From Chloroflexota bacterium (lineage in GTDB: Bacteria; Chloroflexota; Dehalococcoidia; UBA2979): DNA of 9,418 nucleotides. The notes beneath the pieces were generated by a model. It ran no database searches, had not been told where the DNA came from, and was given only the letters and a program-made list of their open reading frames with translations. The stretch's first letter is position 1. Each line of letters begins with the position of its first letter. Below, one piece after another: positions 1 through 6,535 of this stretch. The stretch covers positions 1 to 9,418 of the forward strand of contig VGPB01000063.1 in NCBI GenBank assembly GCA_016875695.1, given 5' to 3'. Position numbers and translations under genes: made by a program.

Positions 1-80
1 TCGTCGGCGGCGGCGCGGCGCTCGCCGCGCGCCTCGCGCGGCCGCCGCGCCCCGCGCGCGCATCGCGAGCGGCGCGATGA
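1..80 (+). CDS. C-terminal tail of an unidentified upstream gene (partial)
   Basis: The frame starting at base 3 stays open for 25 codons and ends in TGA at 78-80, which forms an ATGA overlap with the ccmA start at 77. The readable tail begins VGGGAALAARLARPPRP and is rich in Ala, Arg and Pro. This would suit the end of a last membrane helix followed by a basic cytoplasmic tail. The same stop/start overlap recurs between the next genes, which is the main reason to believe it. In this setting another cytochrome c maturation component is plausible, but too little is visible to name it. In DNA this GC-rich, 25 open codons alone prove nothing. Confidence 0.42.
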   Translation, partial: VGGGAALAARLARPPRPARASRAAR

Positions 81-799
81 GCGTGTCGCCCACGGGTGCG
101 CACCCTGCACCAATGATCGCGGCGCGCTCGCTCGGCAAGCGCTACGGCAGCGTGCCCGTGTTCGAGGATGCGACCTTCGCGATCGCGCCCGGCGCGCGCA
201 TCGCTCTCACCGGCGCCAACGGCGCCGGCAAGAGCACGCTGCTCGCCGTGCTCACGACGCTCGCCGCGCCGAGCGCCGGCGAGGCCTGGATCGGCGCACA
301 CGCCGTGTCGCGCGCGAGTAGCGCGCTGCGGCGCACGATCGGCGTGCTCGCGCACCGCCCGATGCTGTACGAGGAGCTCTCGCCGGGCGAGAACCTGCGC
401 TTCTTCGCGCGGCTGTACGACGTGCCGGCTGCCGACGAGCGCTGCGAGGAGTTGCTACGCGCGCTGGGCCTGTGGCGCCGTCGCGACGAGCCCACCGCGG
501 TGCTGTCGCGTGGCCTGCACCAGCGGCTCGCGATCGCGCGCGCGCTCGTGCACCGCCCGGCCGTGCTGCTGCTCGACGAGCCCGAGACGGGCCTCGACGC
601 GGACGGCCTCGCGCTGCTCGACGAGCTGATGCTGTGTGCGCCGGGCGTCACGGTGCTCGCGGCGACGCACCGCCTCGAGCGCGTCGCGCGCTGGGCCGAC
701 GGCACGCTACACTGCGCGCGCGGGCGCATCGCCGCGAGCGGCGCCGCCGCCGCCACGCCGGTCGAGGCATGCGCGCCACTGGTGGCGGTGCGCACGTGA
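77..799 (+). CDS. ccmA: Heme exporter ATP-binding protein CcmA
   Basis: This is the cytoplasmic ATPase of the CcmABC(D) heme-handling ABC complex in System I cytochrome c maturation; ATP hydrolysis is needed to release heme-loaded CcmE. The 240-residue protein shows Walker A GANGAGKST at 46-54, the CcmA-type signature LSRGLHQR at 143-150, Walker B and D-loop LLLDEPETGLD at 164-174 with Glu168, and the switch His198. The stretch LYEELSPGENLRFFARLY (98-114) is typical of the family. The ATG at 77 overlaps the preceding stop as ATGA; an in-frame ATG at 113 would remove 12 poorly conserved residues and is the alternative. Its stop overlaps the GTG of ccmB, so the two are probably translationally coupled. 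One oddity is Arg94 where CcmA proteins usually have the Q-loop Gln. Confidence 0.93.
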   Translation: MSVSPTGAHPAPMIAARSLGKRYGSVPVFEDATFAIAPGARIALTGANGAGKSTLLAVLTTLAAPSAGEAWIGAHAVSRASSALRRTIGVLAHRPMLYEELSPGENLRFFARLYDVPAADERCEELLRALGLWRRRDEPTAVLSRGLHQRLAIARALVHRPAVLLLDEPETGLDADGLALLDELMLCAPGVTVLAATHRLERVARWADGTLHCARGRIAASGAAAATPVEACAPLVAVRT

Positions 800-1515
800 G
801 CGCGCACGACGTGCTGCGCGCCGCAACCCCGCACGCGGAGCCACGCGCCGGCGCCACGCTGGGCGCGACGTGCGCCGTGCTCGCCAAGGACCTGCGCCTG
901 CTCTGGCGGCGACGCGCGAGCTGGCTCGCGGCCGCCACGTTCGCGACGCTGAGCGTGCTCACGTACGCGTTCGCGTTCGACCTCGTCACGGACGACGTGC
1001 GCCCGCTGCTGCCCGGCGTGCTGTGGGTGACGTTCCTGTTCGCGGGCGTCGTGGCGCTGGGGCGCGCGTTCGCCGACGAGACCGAGCAGGGTACGCTCGA
1101 CGCGCTGCTAGTCGCGCCGGTGCCGCGCACGACGCTGTACGCGGGCAAGCTCGTCGCGTACTTCTGCGCGCTGCTCGCCATCGACGTCGCGATGCTCGCG
1201 CTCGCGACCGTGCTGTTCAACGTCGGCCTGCTCACGCCGCAGCTGCTGCTGTTGACCGCGCTCGGCGCGGCTGGCTACGTGAGCCTGACGCTGCTACTGG
1301 GCACGCTCGGTAGCCGCGTGCACGCGCGCGAGGTGCTGCTGCCGGTGCTCGCGCTGCCGCTGTTGATGCCGCTGCTCATCGGCGGCGTGCGCGCCACGGG
1401 CGCCGCGCTCGACCTGCCGCACGGGGACGCACCCTGGCTCTGGCTGCTCGTCGTGTTCACCTTCTGGAGCGCCGCCGCCAGCGCGCTACTGTTCCCGCTG
1501 GCGGTGGAGCGATGA
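796..1515 (+). CDS. ccmB: Heme exporter membrane protein CcmB
   Basis: This is a membrane subunit of the CcmABC heme complex and partner of the ATPase CcmA. The 239-residue product, slightly longer than the usual 220 or so, has a cytoplasmic N-terminus, the family motif KDLRLLWRRR at 31-40, and about six hydrophobic segments (near 43-60, 74-92, 118-142, 148-170, 180-197 and 213-236). The loop ETEQGTLDALLVAPVPRTTL (95-114) and the stretch GSRVHAREVLLPVLALPLL (172-190) are characteristic of CcmB. The GTG at 796 overlaps the ccmA stop as GTGA. An in-frame ATG at 769 exists but would need a 31-base overlap, so GTG is preferred. Its TGA overlaps the ATG of ccmC. Confidence 0.92.
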   Translation: MSAHDVLRAATPHAEPRAGATLGATCAVLAKDLRLLWRRRASWLAAATFATLSVLTYAFAFDLVTDDVRPLLPGVLWVTFLFAGVVALGRAFADETEQGTLDALLVAPVPRTTLYAGKLVAYFCALLAIDVAMLALATVLFNVGLLTPQLLLLTALGAAGYVSLTLLLGTLGSRVHAREVLLPVLALPLLMPLLIGGVRATGAALDLPHGDAPWLWLLVVFTFWSAAASALLFPLAVER

Positions 1516-2240
1516 ACGCGGCGCGCGCGCTGCTGGGCGCGGCGCACGCGGCGCGCTGGACGGCGCTGCCCCCGCTCACCGGCGTCGCAATGCTCGCACT
1601 CATCGTCGGCGCCGTGATCGTCGCGCCGCGCGAGGCCGTCGAAGGCGAGGTGCAGCGCCTGTTCTACATCCATGTGCCGGCCGCGATCGCGATGTACATC
1701 GCGTACGGCATCACGTTCGTCGCGTCGCTCGTCGTGCTCTGGCGGCGCGATCTGCGCGCCGATGCGGTCGCGCGCGCCGCGACGAGCGTCGGCGTGCTGT
1801 TCACGGCCCTGGTGCTCGCGACGGGCGCGATCTGGGGACAGCCGATCTGGGGCGTGTGGTGGGCGTGGGACGCGCGCCTCACAAGCACGCTCGTGCTGCT
1901 GCTGCTCTTCGGCGGCTACCTGCTCGCGCGCAGCCTCGCGGACGAGCACGACGAGCAGGCGGCGCGCTTCGCGGCGATCTTCGCGGTCGTAGCGTTCCTC
2001 GACATCCCGATCATCAACATGTCGGTGCGCTGGTGGCGCACGCTGCACCCTCAGCCGATCGTGCTACGCATGCCGGGCGACCAGGCGCTGCCTGACGCGA
2101 TGCTCGCGGTGCTCGCCGTGGGCGTCGTCGCGGTCGTGCTGCTTGCGCTGTGGCTCGTCGCGCTGCGCGCCGACACGGAGCAGCTCGCGCAGCGCGCGGC
2201 GGCACTACGCGCGGCCGTCGACCGGCGGGAGGATGCGTGA
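1512..2240 (+). CDS. ccmC: Heme exporter / heme-handling protein CcmC
   Basis: CcmC binds heme at the outer face of the cytoplasmic membrane and loads it onto the chaperone CcmE. The 242-residue protein has six hydrophobic segments. It carries the tryptophan-rich heme motif IWGQPIWGVWWAWDARLTS at 107-125, matching the family WGxxWxWDxRLT pattern. The two expected heme-ligand histidines are present: His54 in RLFYIHVPAA and His179 in RWWRTLHPQP. The Asp-Ile-Pro run before SVRWWRTLH is also typical. The ATG at 1512 overlaps the ccmB stop (ATGA), and the stop at 2238-2240 shares one base with the next ATG (TGATG). I see nothing missing. No ccmE or ccmF lies downstream, so they must be upstream of the window or elsewhere. 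Confidence 0.95.
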   Translation: MNAARALLGAAHAARWTALPPLTGVAMLALIVGAVIVAPREAVEGEVQRLFYIHVPAAIAMYIAYGITFVASLVVLWRRDLRADAVARAATSVGVLFTALVLATGAIWGQPIWGVWWAWDARLTSTLVLLLLFGGYLLARSLADEHDEQAARFAAIFAVVAFLDIPIINMSVRWWRTLHPQPIVLRMPGDQALPDAMLAVLAVGVVAVVLLALWLVALRADTEQLAQRAAALRAAVDRREDA

Positions 2241-2482
2241 TGGACTACCTCGAATACCTGTTCGCGGGGTTCGCGGTGTTCTGGGCGGGGCTGTTCGGCT
2301 ACCTGCTGTGGCTGCAGGCGCGGCTGCGCGCGCTCGCGCGCGAGCTCGAGCGGCTCGAGGAGCGCCTCGCCGAGGCGGATGCACCCGTGCCGGAGGCGAG
2401 CCTGGCCTCCGGCGAGCCCGCGCGCCCCACTCCCGCCCCTCCGCCGCGGCGGGCGCCGACCACGGAGCGAGGCGCCGAGTGA
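2240..2482 (+). CDS. ccmD: CcmD-like small membrane protein
   Basis: CcmD is a short single-helix protein that associates with CcmABC and helps release heme-loaded CcmE. The 80-residue product has one hydrophobic segment at about 6-25, followed by a charged helix, WLQARLRALARELERLEERL (24-43). This is the usual CcmD layout of a helix plus an Arg/Glu-rich cytoplasmic arm. The last 35 residues are a Pro/Ala-rich tail longer than in typical CcmD. The ATG at 2240 follows a good ribosome site, GGGAGGA (2227-2233), and shares one base with the ccmC stop. Identity rests on size, topology and position directly after ccmC, because CcmD sequences are weakly conserved. Confidence 0.78.
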   Translation: MDYLEYLFAGFAVFWAGLFGYLLWLQARLRALARELERLEERLAEADAPVPEASLASGEPARPTPAPPPRRAPTTERGAE

Positions 2483-2534
2483 CGCGACGCCGCCGTGGCT
2501 CGGCGCCGTGAACACAGCAGGCGGAGCGAGTAGC

Positions 2535-3491
2535 ATGCGCAGCGTGCGCGGGGCTCAGTTGCGCTACCCGGCCCTGGCGGCCGTCACCGTCGGCGCCACG
2601 CTGACGCTTATCGCCATCGGCGCGATCGTGCGCACCACCGGCTCCGGGCTCGGCTGCCCGGACTGGCCGCTCTGCCACGGCCGCTGGCTGCCGCCGCTCG
2701 AACGTACCGCGATCATCGAGTACTCGCACCGCACGGCCGCGAGCGTGGTGGGGCTGCTCGTACTCGCGACGGCGTGGGCGACGCTCAGGCGCCGCGACGG
2801 CGACCGCGCGCTGCGCGGGCTCGCCCTCGCCTCGCTGCCCCTGCTCGCGTTCCAGGCGTGGCTCGGCAAGGTCACGGTCGAGCGCGAGCTACCGCCCGAG
2901 GTCGTGACGCTGCACCTCGCCACGGCGCTCGTGCTGCTCGCCGTGCTCACCGCGCACGCGGCGCTCACGCTGCTCCGCCCGCAGCGCGTGCGCGCGGCAC
3001 GCGAGCGCCGCGCGCTGCTGCGCGTGACGGTCGCCGGCGCGCTCGTGACGTACCTCGTGCTGCTGTCCGGTGCGTACGTCGTCGGCGGCGGCGCGACGAC
3101 GGCGTGCGTCGGCTGGCCGGATTGCCCGCAGGCGCTGCGCCCGTTCCTCGACGGCGCGCGCGAGCAGCACATCCACTGGCTGCACCGCCTCGCCGTGGTC
3201 GCCGGCGGGGCGGCGGTCGCGTGGGTCGGCCACCGCTGGTTCCACCTCCCGGGCGCGACGCCGCTCGAGCGACGCGCCGCGCTCGCGCTCGTCGGCCTCT
3301 ACGCGCTGCAGGTGCTCATCGGCGCAGCGAACATCTGGACCACGTTCGCCGAGTGGCCGCGCGTCGCCCACCTCGCGCTCGGCAGCGCGCTGTGGGCACT
3401 GCTCGTGCTCATGGCCGTGATGGCGCGCTACGCCCCGCAGCCGATACTTGAAAGCGCGCCGCGCGAGGCGAGGGCGAACGCCCGTGCGTGA
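2535..3491 (+). CDS. ctaA: Heme A synthase (CtaA/COX15 family)
   Basis: This membrane enzyme oxidises the C8 methyl group of heme O to a formyl group, giving heme A for aa3-type terminal oxidases. The 318-residue protein has eight hydrophobic segments in two related halves. It shows RTTGSGLGCPDWPLC (33-47), then EYSH with Glu62 and His65, His127 in TLHLATA, HWLHR with His217, and His279 in AHLALG. This matches the Glu and four heme-ligand His pattern of Bacillus subtilis CtaA as I remember it. Both extracytoplasmic cysteine pairs are present (Cys41/Cys47 and Cys191/Cys197). I chose ATG 2535, preceded by GCGGAG at 2521-2526; an in-frame GTG at 2508 would add nine residues. The gap from ccmD is 52 bases with no visible terminator. 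Confidence 0.94.
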   Translation: MRSVRGAQLRYPALAAVTVGATLTLIAIGAIVRTTGSGLGCPDWPLCHGRWLPPLERTAIIEYSHRTAASVVGLLVLATAWATLRRRDGDRALRGLALASLPLLAFQAWLGKVTVERELPPEVVTLHLATALVLLAVLTAHAALTLLRPQRVRAARERRALLRVTVAGALVTYLVLLSGAYVVGGGATTACVGWPDCPQALRPFLDGAREQHIHWLHRLAVVAGGAAVAWVGHRWFHLPGATPLERRAALALVGLYALQVLIGAANIWTTFAEWPRVAHLALGSALWALLVLMAVMARYAPQPILESAPREARANARA

Positions 3492-4422
3492 CGCGCCGAC
3501 GGCCGCCGCCGCGCGCGGGCCCGCGGCACGCTGGGCCGCCCTCCGGGAAGCGCTGTGGCCGGCGCTGCGCGCGTACGTCGCGCTCACCAAGCCGAACATC
3601 ATCTGGCTGCTGCTGGTGACCACCGTGCCGGCCATGGTGCTTGCCGCCGACGCGTGGCCCTCGACGGCGCTCGTCGCGGCGACGCTCATCGGCGGGATGC
3701 TGGCCGCAGGCGGCGCCAACGCCATCAACCAGTACCTCGACCGCGACATTGACGCGCTCATGCGCCGCACGCGACAGCGGCCGTTGCCGGCGGGCGCCGT
3801 GGCGCCGCTGCAGGCCGCGCGCTTCGGGATCGTGCTGTCCGCGCTCGCGGGCGGCTGGCTGCTGCTCACGGTGAACTGGCTCGCCGCGCTGCTCGCACTC
3901 GGCGCGATCGCGTTCTACGTCGTGGTGTACACGCACTGGCTGAAGCGCAGCACGTGGCAGAACATCGTGATCGGCGGCGCGGCGGGCGCGGCGCCCGCGC
4001 TGATCGGGTGGGCGGCCGTCACGGGCGACCTCGGCAGCGTCGTCCCGTTCTTCATGTTCGTCGTGGTGTTCTGGTGGACGCCGCCGCACTTCTGGGCGCT
4101 CGCGCTCGTGCTGGAGGAGGACTACCGCTCCGCCGGCGTGCCGATGCTGCCCGTGGTGCGCAGCACCGACGAGACGCGGCTGCAGATCCTCGTGTGGTCC
4201 ATCGCCGTGGCCGCGCTGACGCTGCTCTTCGCACCCGTCGCGCGGCTCGAGTGGGTGTACATGGCGACGGCGTTCGCCGGCGGCGCGGGCTTCGTCGGAC
4301 TGGCCGCGCGCCTCTACTGCGCGCCCTCCACCGCGCGCGCGATGCGCCTGTTCCGCTACTCAACGACGTACCTCGGCCTGCTGTTCGTCGCGATGATGGT
4401 CGACGTGCTACTGCGCGCGTAG
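3484..4422 (+). CDS. ctaB: Protoheme IX farnesyltransferase (heme O synthase, CtaB/COX10)
   Basis: This UbiA-type membrane prenyltransferase transfers a farnesyl group from farnesyl diphosphate to heme B, making heme O, the substrate of the preceding CtaA. The product is 312 residues with about eight or nine membrane segments. The first Asp-rich motif, NQYLDRDID (82-90), fits NxxxDxxxD and is followed by RRTRQRPLPAG. The second conserved loop, YTHWLKRSTWQNIVIGGAAG (149-168), and the DYRSAGVPMLPVV segment (213-225) are hallmarks of CtaB. I prefer the GTG at 3484, which overlaps the ctaA stop by 8 bases and has AGGG at 3471-3474. A TTG at 3448 would add 12 residues and overlap ctaA by 44 bases. 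Confidence 0.94.
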   Translation: MRDAPTAAAARGPAARWAALREALWPALRAYVALTKPNIIWLLLVTTVPAMVLAADAWPSTALVAATLIGGMLAAGGANAINQYLDRDIDALMRRTRQRPLPAGAVAPLQAARFGIVLSALAGGWLLLTVNWLAALLALGAIAFYVVVYTHWLKRSTWQNIVIGGAAGAAPALIGWAAVTGDLGSVVPFFMFVVVFWWTPPHFWALALVLEEDYRSAGVPMLPVVRSTDETRLQILVWSIAVAALTLLFAPVARLEWVYMATAFAGGAGFVGLAARLYCAPSTARAMRLFRYSTTYLGLLFVAMMVDVLLRA

Positions 4423-4470
4423 CGGATGATGACGGCCCTCCGGACCGGGGCGCCCGCCTGCCCCCTTCTC

Positions 4471-4487
4471 GTGGGGCTCCGCCCCAC
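4471..4487. terminator. Perfect 7-bp hairpin in the convergent gap, possible bidirectional terminator
   Basis: The 101-base gap between the ends of ctaB (4422) and the minus-strand permease gene (4524) holds GTGGGGC-TCC-GCCCCAC, a perfect 7-bp stem with a 3-base loop. An outer 6-bp stem (4445-4450 with 4489-4494) can enclose it. Its position between convergent genes suits transcription termination in both directions. There is no T-tract on either strand, so it is not a standard intrinsic terminator. The core closely resembles the core of the large palindrome at 6459-6512, so it may instead be a member of a dispersed repeat family. Confidence 0.5.
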
Positions 4488-4523
4488 ACCCCGGAACCCC
4501 GCGCGAATGACTGAGGTCGCGAG

Positions 4524-5300
4524 CTAGCGGCGCGGCTCCCAGCTGAAGCGGCGCAGCGCGAACGCCACGCCCGCCAGGCCCCACGCGGCGACGACCGCGA
4601 GCGCGAGCCACTCGAAGCCGTTGCCCTGCTCGAACGGATTGAACGCCGTCTGCAGCGCGACCGACAGGTGCCGTACCGGAAACAGATTCGCGACGTCCGT
4701 GAGCCACGCGGGGGCGTTGTCAGGCGGGATGAACACGTCCGAGATGAAGAGCAGCGGCAGCACGATCGCGTTGACGACGGCCGGCGCCGCCTCCGCGTTC
4801 GGCACGATCGTGCACACGGCGAAGCCGAGCGCACAGAACGCCGCCCCGCCGACGAGCAGCGCGACCAGCGCGGCCGGCAGCGTGCGGCCCGGCACGTCGA
4901 CGTCGTACGCGAGCGCGCCGGCCACGGTCACGATCACCACCAGCAGCAGCATGACCAGCGTAACGTGCAGCACGCGTCCGGCGAAGTACGCCCACGCCGG
5001 CAACGGCGTGCCGCGCGTGCGCTTCAGCAGCCCGCCGTCGCGCGCCACGCTCAGGCTCATCGCGAGCCCAGTGAAGCACGAGTTGACCACGGACATCGCG
5101 ACGACCGCGGGCACGTAGAACACCGAACCGCTCGCAGTCTGACCGCCCGCGATCGTGATCTCCTCCGTGCCAAACATGAGGTTGAAGATAACGAGGAAGA
5201 TCAGCGGAAACACGAATGTGAAGAACGCCGCCGCGGGATTGCGCCAGAACGCGCGGTTCTCGTAACGCACCTGCCGTAGCGCCAGCGCGAGCGCACTCAC
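4524..5300 (-). CDS. ABC-2 type transporter permease
   Basis: This is the membrane subunit of an export-type ABC transporter that works with the ATPase encoded just upstream. The 258-residue protein has six hydrophobic segments (about 25-43, 60-83, 107-130, 141-165, 172-190 and 232-249). It has the ABC-2 features expected: an N-terminal cytoplasmic coupling region ending FWRNPAAAFFTFVFPL, ARDGGLLKRTRGTPLPAW (87-103) in the first cytoplasmic loop, and LPLLFISDVFIPPDNAPAWL (181-200). These place it with the DrrB-like permeases. The GTG start at 5300 overlaps the ATPase stop as GTGA. The substrate cannot be read from the sequence; drugs, lipids and polysaccharides are all possible. Confidence 0.88.
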   Translation of the reverse strand: MSALALALRQVRYENRAFWRNPAAAFFTFVFPLIFLVIFNLMFGTEEITIAGGQTASGSVFYVPAVVAMSVVNSCFTGLAMSLSVARDGGLLKRTRGTPLPAWAYFAGRVLHVTLVMLLLVVIVTVAGALAYDVDVPGRTLPAALVALLVGGAAFCALGFAVCTIVPNAEAAPAVVNAIVLPLLFISDVFIPPDNAPAWLTDVANLFPVRHLSVALQTAFNPFEQGNGFEWLALAVVAAWGLAGVAFALRRFSWEPRR

Positions 5301-6241
5301 CCGTGCGCATCCTCGACGCCGAGCGACGCGGCGCTCGCCCCCTCGTCGCAACCCGCGCCAGTGAGCTGCAGGTACACGTCCTCCAGCGACGGGCGGCACA
5401 CATCGAGCGCGTCGAGCGGGAGGCCCTGCGCGAGCGCCCACGCGGTGAGCGCATGCAGCGCGCGCGCCGGCTCCACGCTCGCGATGCGCCACGCGCCGCC
5501 GCCGTCGTGCGCCGCGCCGAGCTCGAACGGCGGCATCACGCCCGCCGGCAGCACGAACGTGATCGCAGTCTCCGGGTTCGCCGCGATCAGCGCCTCCGGT
5601 GTGCCCACCACCACCAGCCGCCCGCGCGCGATGATCGCAACATGATCGGCGAGCTGCTGCGCCTCGTCCATGTAGTGCGTGGTGAGCAGCACGGTCTTGC
5701 CGAGCGCGCGCAGCCGCCGCACCAGCTCCCACGCCTGTCGCCGCGCGCCCGGGTCGAAGCCCGTCGTCGGCTCGTCGAGGAACAGTAGCTCGGGGTCGCC
5801 CGCGAGCCCGACCGCGACGTCGAGGCGCCGCTGCTGCCCGCCCGACAGCCGCCGCACCCGCGTCCGGCGCTGCTCCACAAGGCCAACGACCTCCAGCACC
5901 TCGGCCACGGGCCGCGGGCGCGGATAGTAGCCGCCGAACATCGCGACCGTCTCCTCGACCGTCAGGTACGGCTCGACGCCCGTGGACTGCAGCACGATGC
6001 CGATACGCTCGCGGTACGCGCGCTCGCCACGCGCGGGGTCGTGGCCCAGAACGCGCACCTCGCCCGCGCTGCGCTCGCGATAGCCCTCCAGCACCTCGAC
6101 GGTCGTCGTCTTACCCGCGCCGTTCGGGCCGAGCAGCGCGAACACCTCGCCGCGCGCCACGTCGAGGTCGATGCCGGCCACGGCCTCAACGTCGCCGTAG
6201 CGCTTGCGCAGCCCGCGCACGTGGATCGCCGGCTCGGTCAC
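5297..6241 (-). CDS. ABC transporter ATP-binding protein (DrrA/CcmA-like exporter class)
   Basis: This is the ATPase of a two-gene ABC exporter. The 314-residue protein has a complete nucleotide-binding domain: Walker A GPNGAGKTT (38-46), Q-loop Gln85 in IGIVLQSTG, signature LSGGQQRRLDVA (132-143), Walker B LLFLDEPTTGFD (152-163) and switch His189. Residues after about 225 form the variable C-terminal domain usual in DrrA-like ATPases. The GTG at 6241 begins VTEPAIHVRGLRKRYG, a normal N-terminus for the family, with GGAGGG just upstream but only 3 bases away. The frame stays open further upstream to 6472, but that extension is Arg/Ala-rich, unlike any ABC domain, and runs through the direct repeats, so I exclude it. 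Its stop overlaps the permease start. Confidence 0.9.
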   Translation of the reverse strand: MTEPAIHVRGLRKRYGDVEAVAGIDLDVARGEVFALLGPNGAGKTTTVEVLEGYRERSAGEVRVLGHDPARGERAYRERIGIVLQSTGVEPYLTVEETVAMFGGYYPRPRPVAEVLEVVGLVEQRRTRVRRLSGGQQRRLDVAVGLAGDPELLFLDEPTTGFDPGARRQAWELVRRLRALGKTVLLTTHYMDEAQQLADHVAIIARGRLVVVGTPEALIAANPETAITFVLPAGVMPPFELGAAHDGGGAWRIASVEPARALHALTAWALAQGLPLDALDVCRPSLEDVYLQLTGAGCDEGASAASLGVEDAHG

Positions 6242-6342
6242 GCGCCCTCCGCGGCGAGCGTCGCACCACGCTCGCTCGCGAGCAACGCGCGGCGCGTCAC
6301 GTGGGGCGCGCAGCGCATACGGCGCAACGAGCGCTGCACGCC

Positions 6343-6455
6343 GCGCTGCCGGCGCAGCCGCTCGCGGCGACGCCCGGCGCTTCGGGCGCGGCGCTGTCGG
6401 CGCAGCCGCTGGCGCCGACGCTCCGCGCTCCTGGCACAGCCGCTGGCGGTAACGC
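6343..6455. repeat. Three imperfect 31-base direct repeats
   Basis: Copies lie at 6343-6373, 6391-6421 and 6425-6455. Each begins GCGCT, contains CAGCCGCT and ends ACGC. The first two differ at 3 of 31 positions by my count, the second and third at 7. Spacing is uneven (48 and 34 bases), so this is not a regular array. The third copy ends three bases before the large palindrome. The role is unknown: a decayed tandem duplication, protein-binding sites, or part of the same repeat element are all possible. Confidence 0.55.
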
Positions 6456-6458
6456 GCG

Positions 6459-6512
6459 GCCCGCTCGCCCATTTTGCGAGGGCTACGCCCCTCGCAAAAT
6501 GGGCGAGCGGGC
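6459..6512. repeat. Long perfect inverted repeat (24-bp stem, 6-base loop)
   Basis: Bases 6459-6482 are the exact reverse complement of 6489-6512, leaving a 6-base loop (CTACGC). The arms read GCCCGCTCGCCC then ATTTTGCGAG outward to inward, including an AT-rich ATTTTG patch that stands out in this DNA. The element lies 24 bases past the stop of the cytochrome b frame on the minus strand, so its transcript would form a very stable hairpin at the 3' end of that operon. No T-tract follows on either strand. It may terminate transcription, protect the mRNA end, or be a mobile palindromic repeat. Confidence 0.85.
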
Positions 6513-6535
6513 GGGTCTTCCGGCGCGGAGGGCCG

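Larger units (their letters stand above)
6242..6535. other. Gene-free stretch between the ABC ATPase and the cytochrome b gene
   Basis: About 294 bases separate the end of the interrupted cytochrome b frame from the ATPase start, both on the minus strand. Open frames exist in several directions, but they are Arg/Ala/Pro-rich and look like by-products of GC-rich repeats. The stretch holds three imperfect direct repeats (6343-6455) and a long palindrome (6459-6512). Any promoter for the ABC pair should lie here; I could not find a convincing -35/-10 pair. Confidence 0.6.

Noticed and set aside
142..834. Long minus-strand open frame opposite ccmA, and similar long antisense frames opposite ccmC, ctaA, ctaB and the ABC genes
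   Set aside because: They are Ser/Arg/Ala-rich products of GC-rich third positions and carry no recognisable motif, while the opposite strand encodes complete known families.
4471..4487. Classic rho-independent terminator for ctaB
   Set aside because: The stem is perfect, but neither strand has a following T-run, so only a possible terminator role is given.
6238..6318. A 26-codon minus-strand frame (ATG 6318) ending in a GTGA overlap with the ABC ATPase start, as if a leader peptide
   Set aside because: No ribosome site precedes it, the composition is just Arg/Ala-rich as in other off-frames here, and a GTGA overlap is easily met by chance at a GTG-Ala/Thr start.
6242..6472. N-terminal extension of the ABC ATPase to 6472, adding 77 residues
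   Set aside because: The added residues are low-complexity Arg/Ala/Pro, run through the direct repeats and start inside the palindrome arm, while GTG 6241 gives a normal ABC N-terminus.
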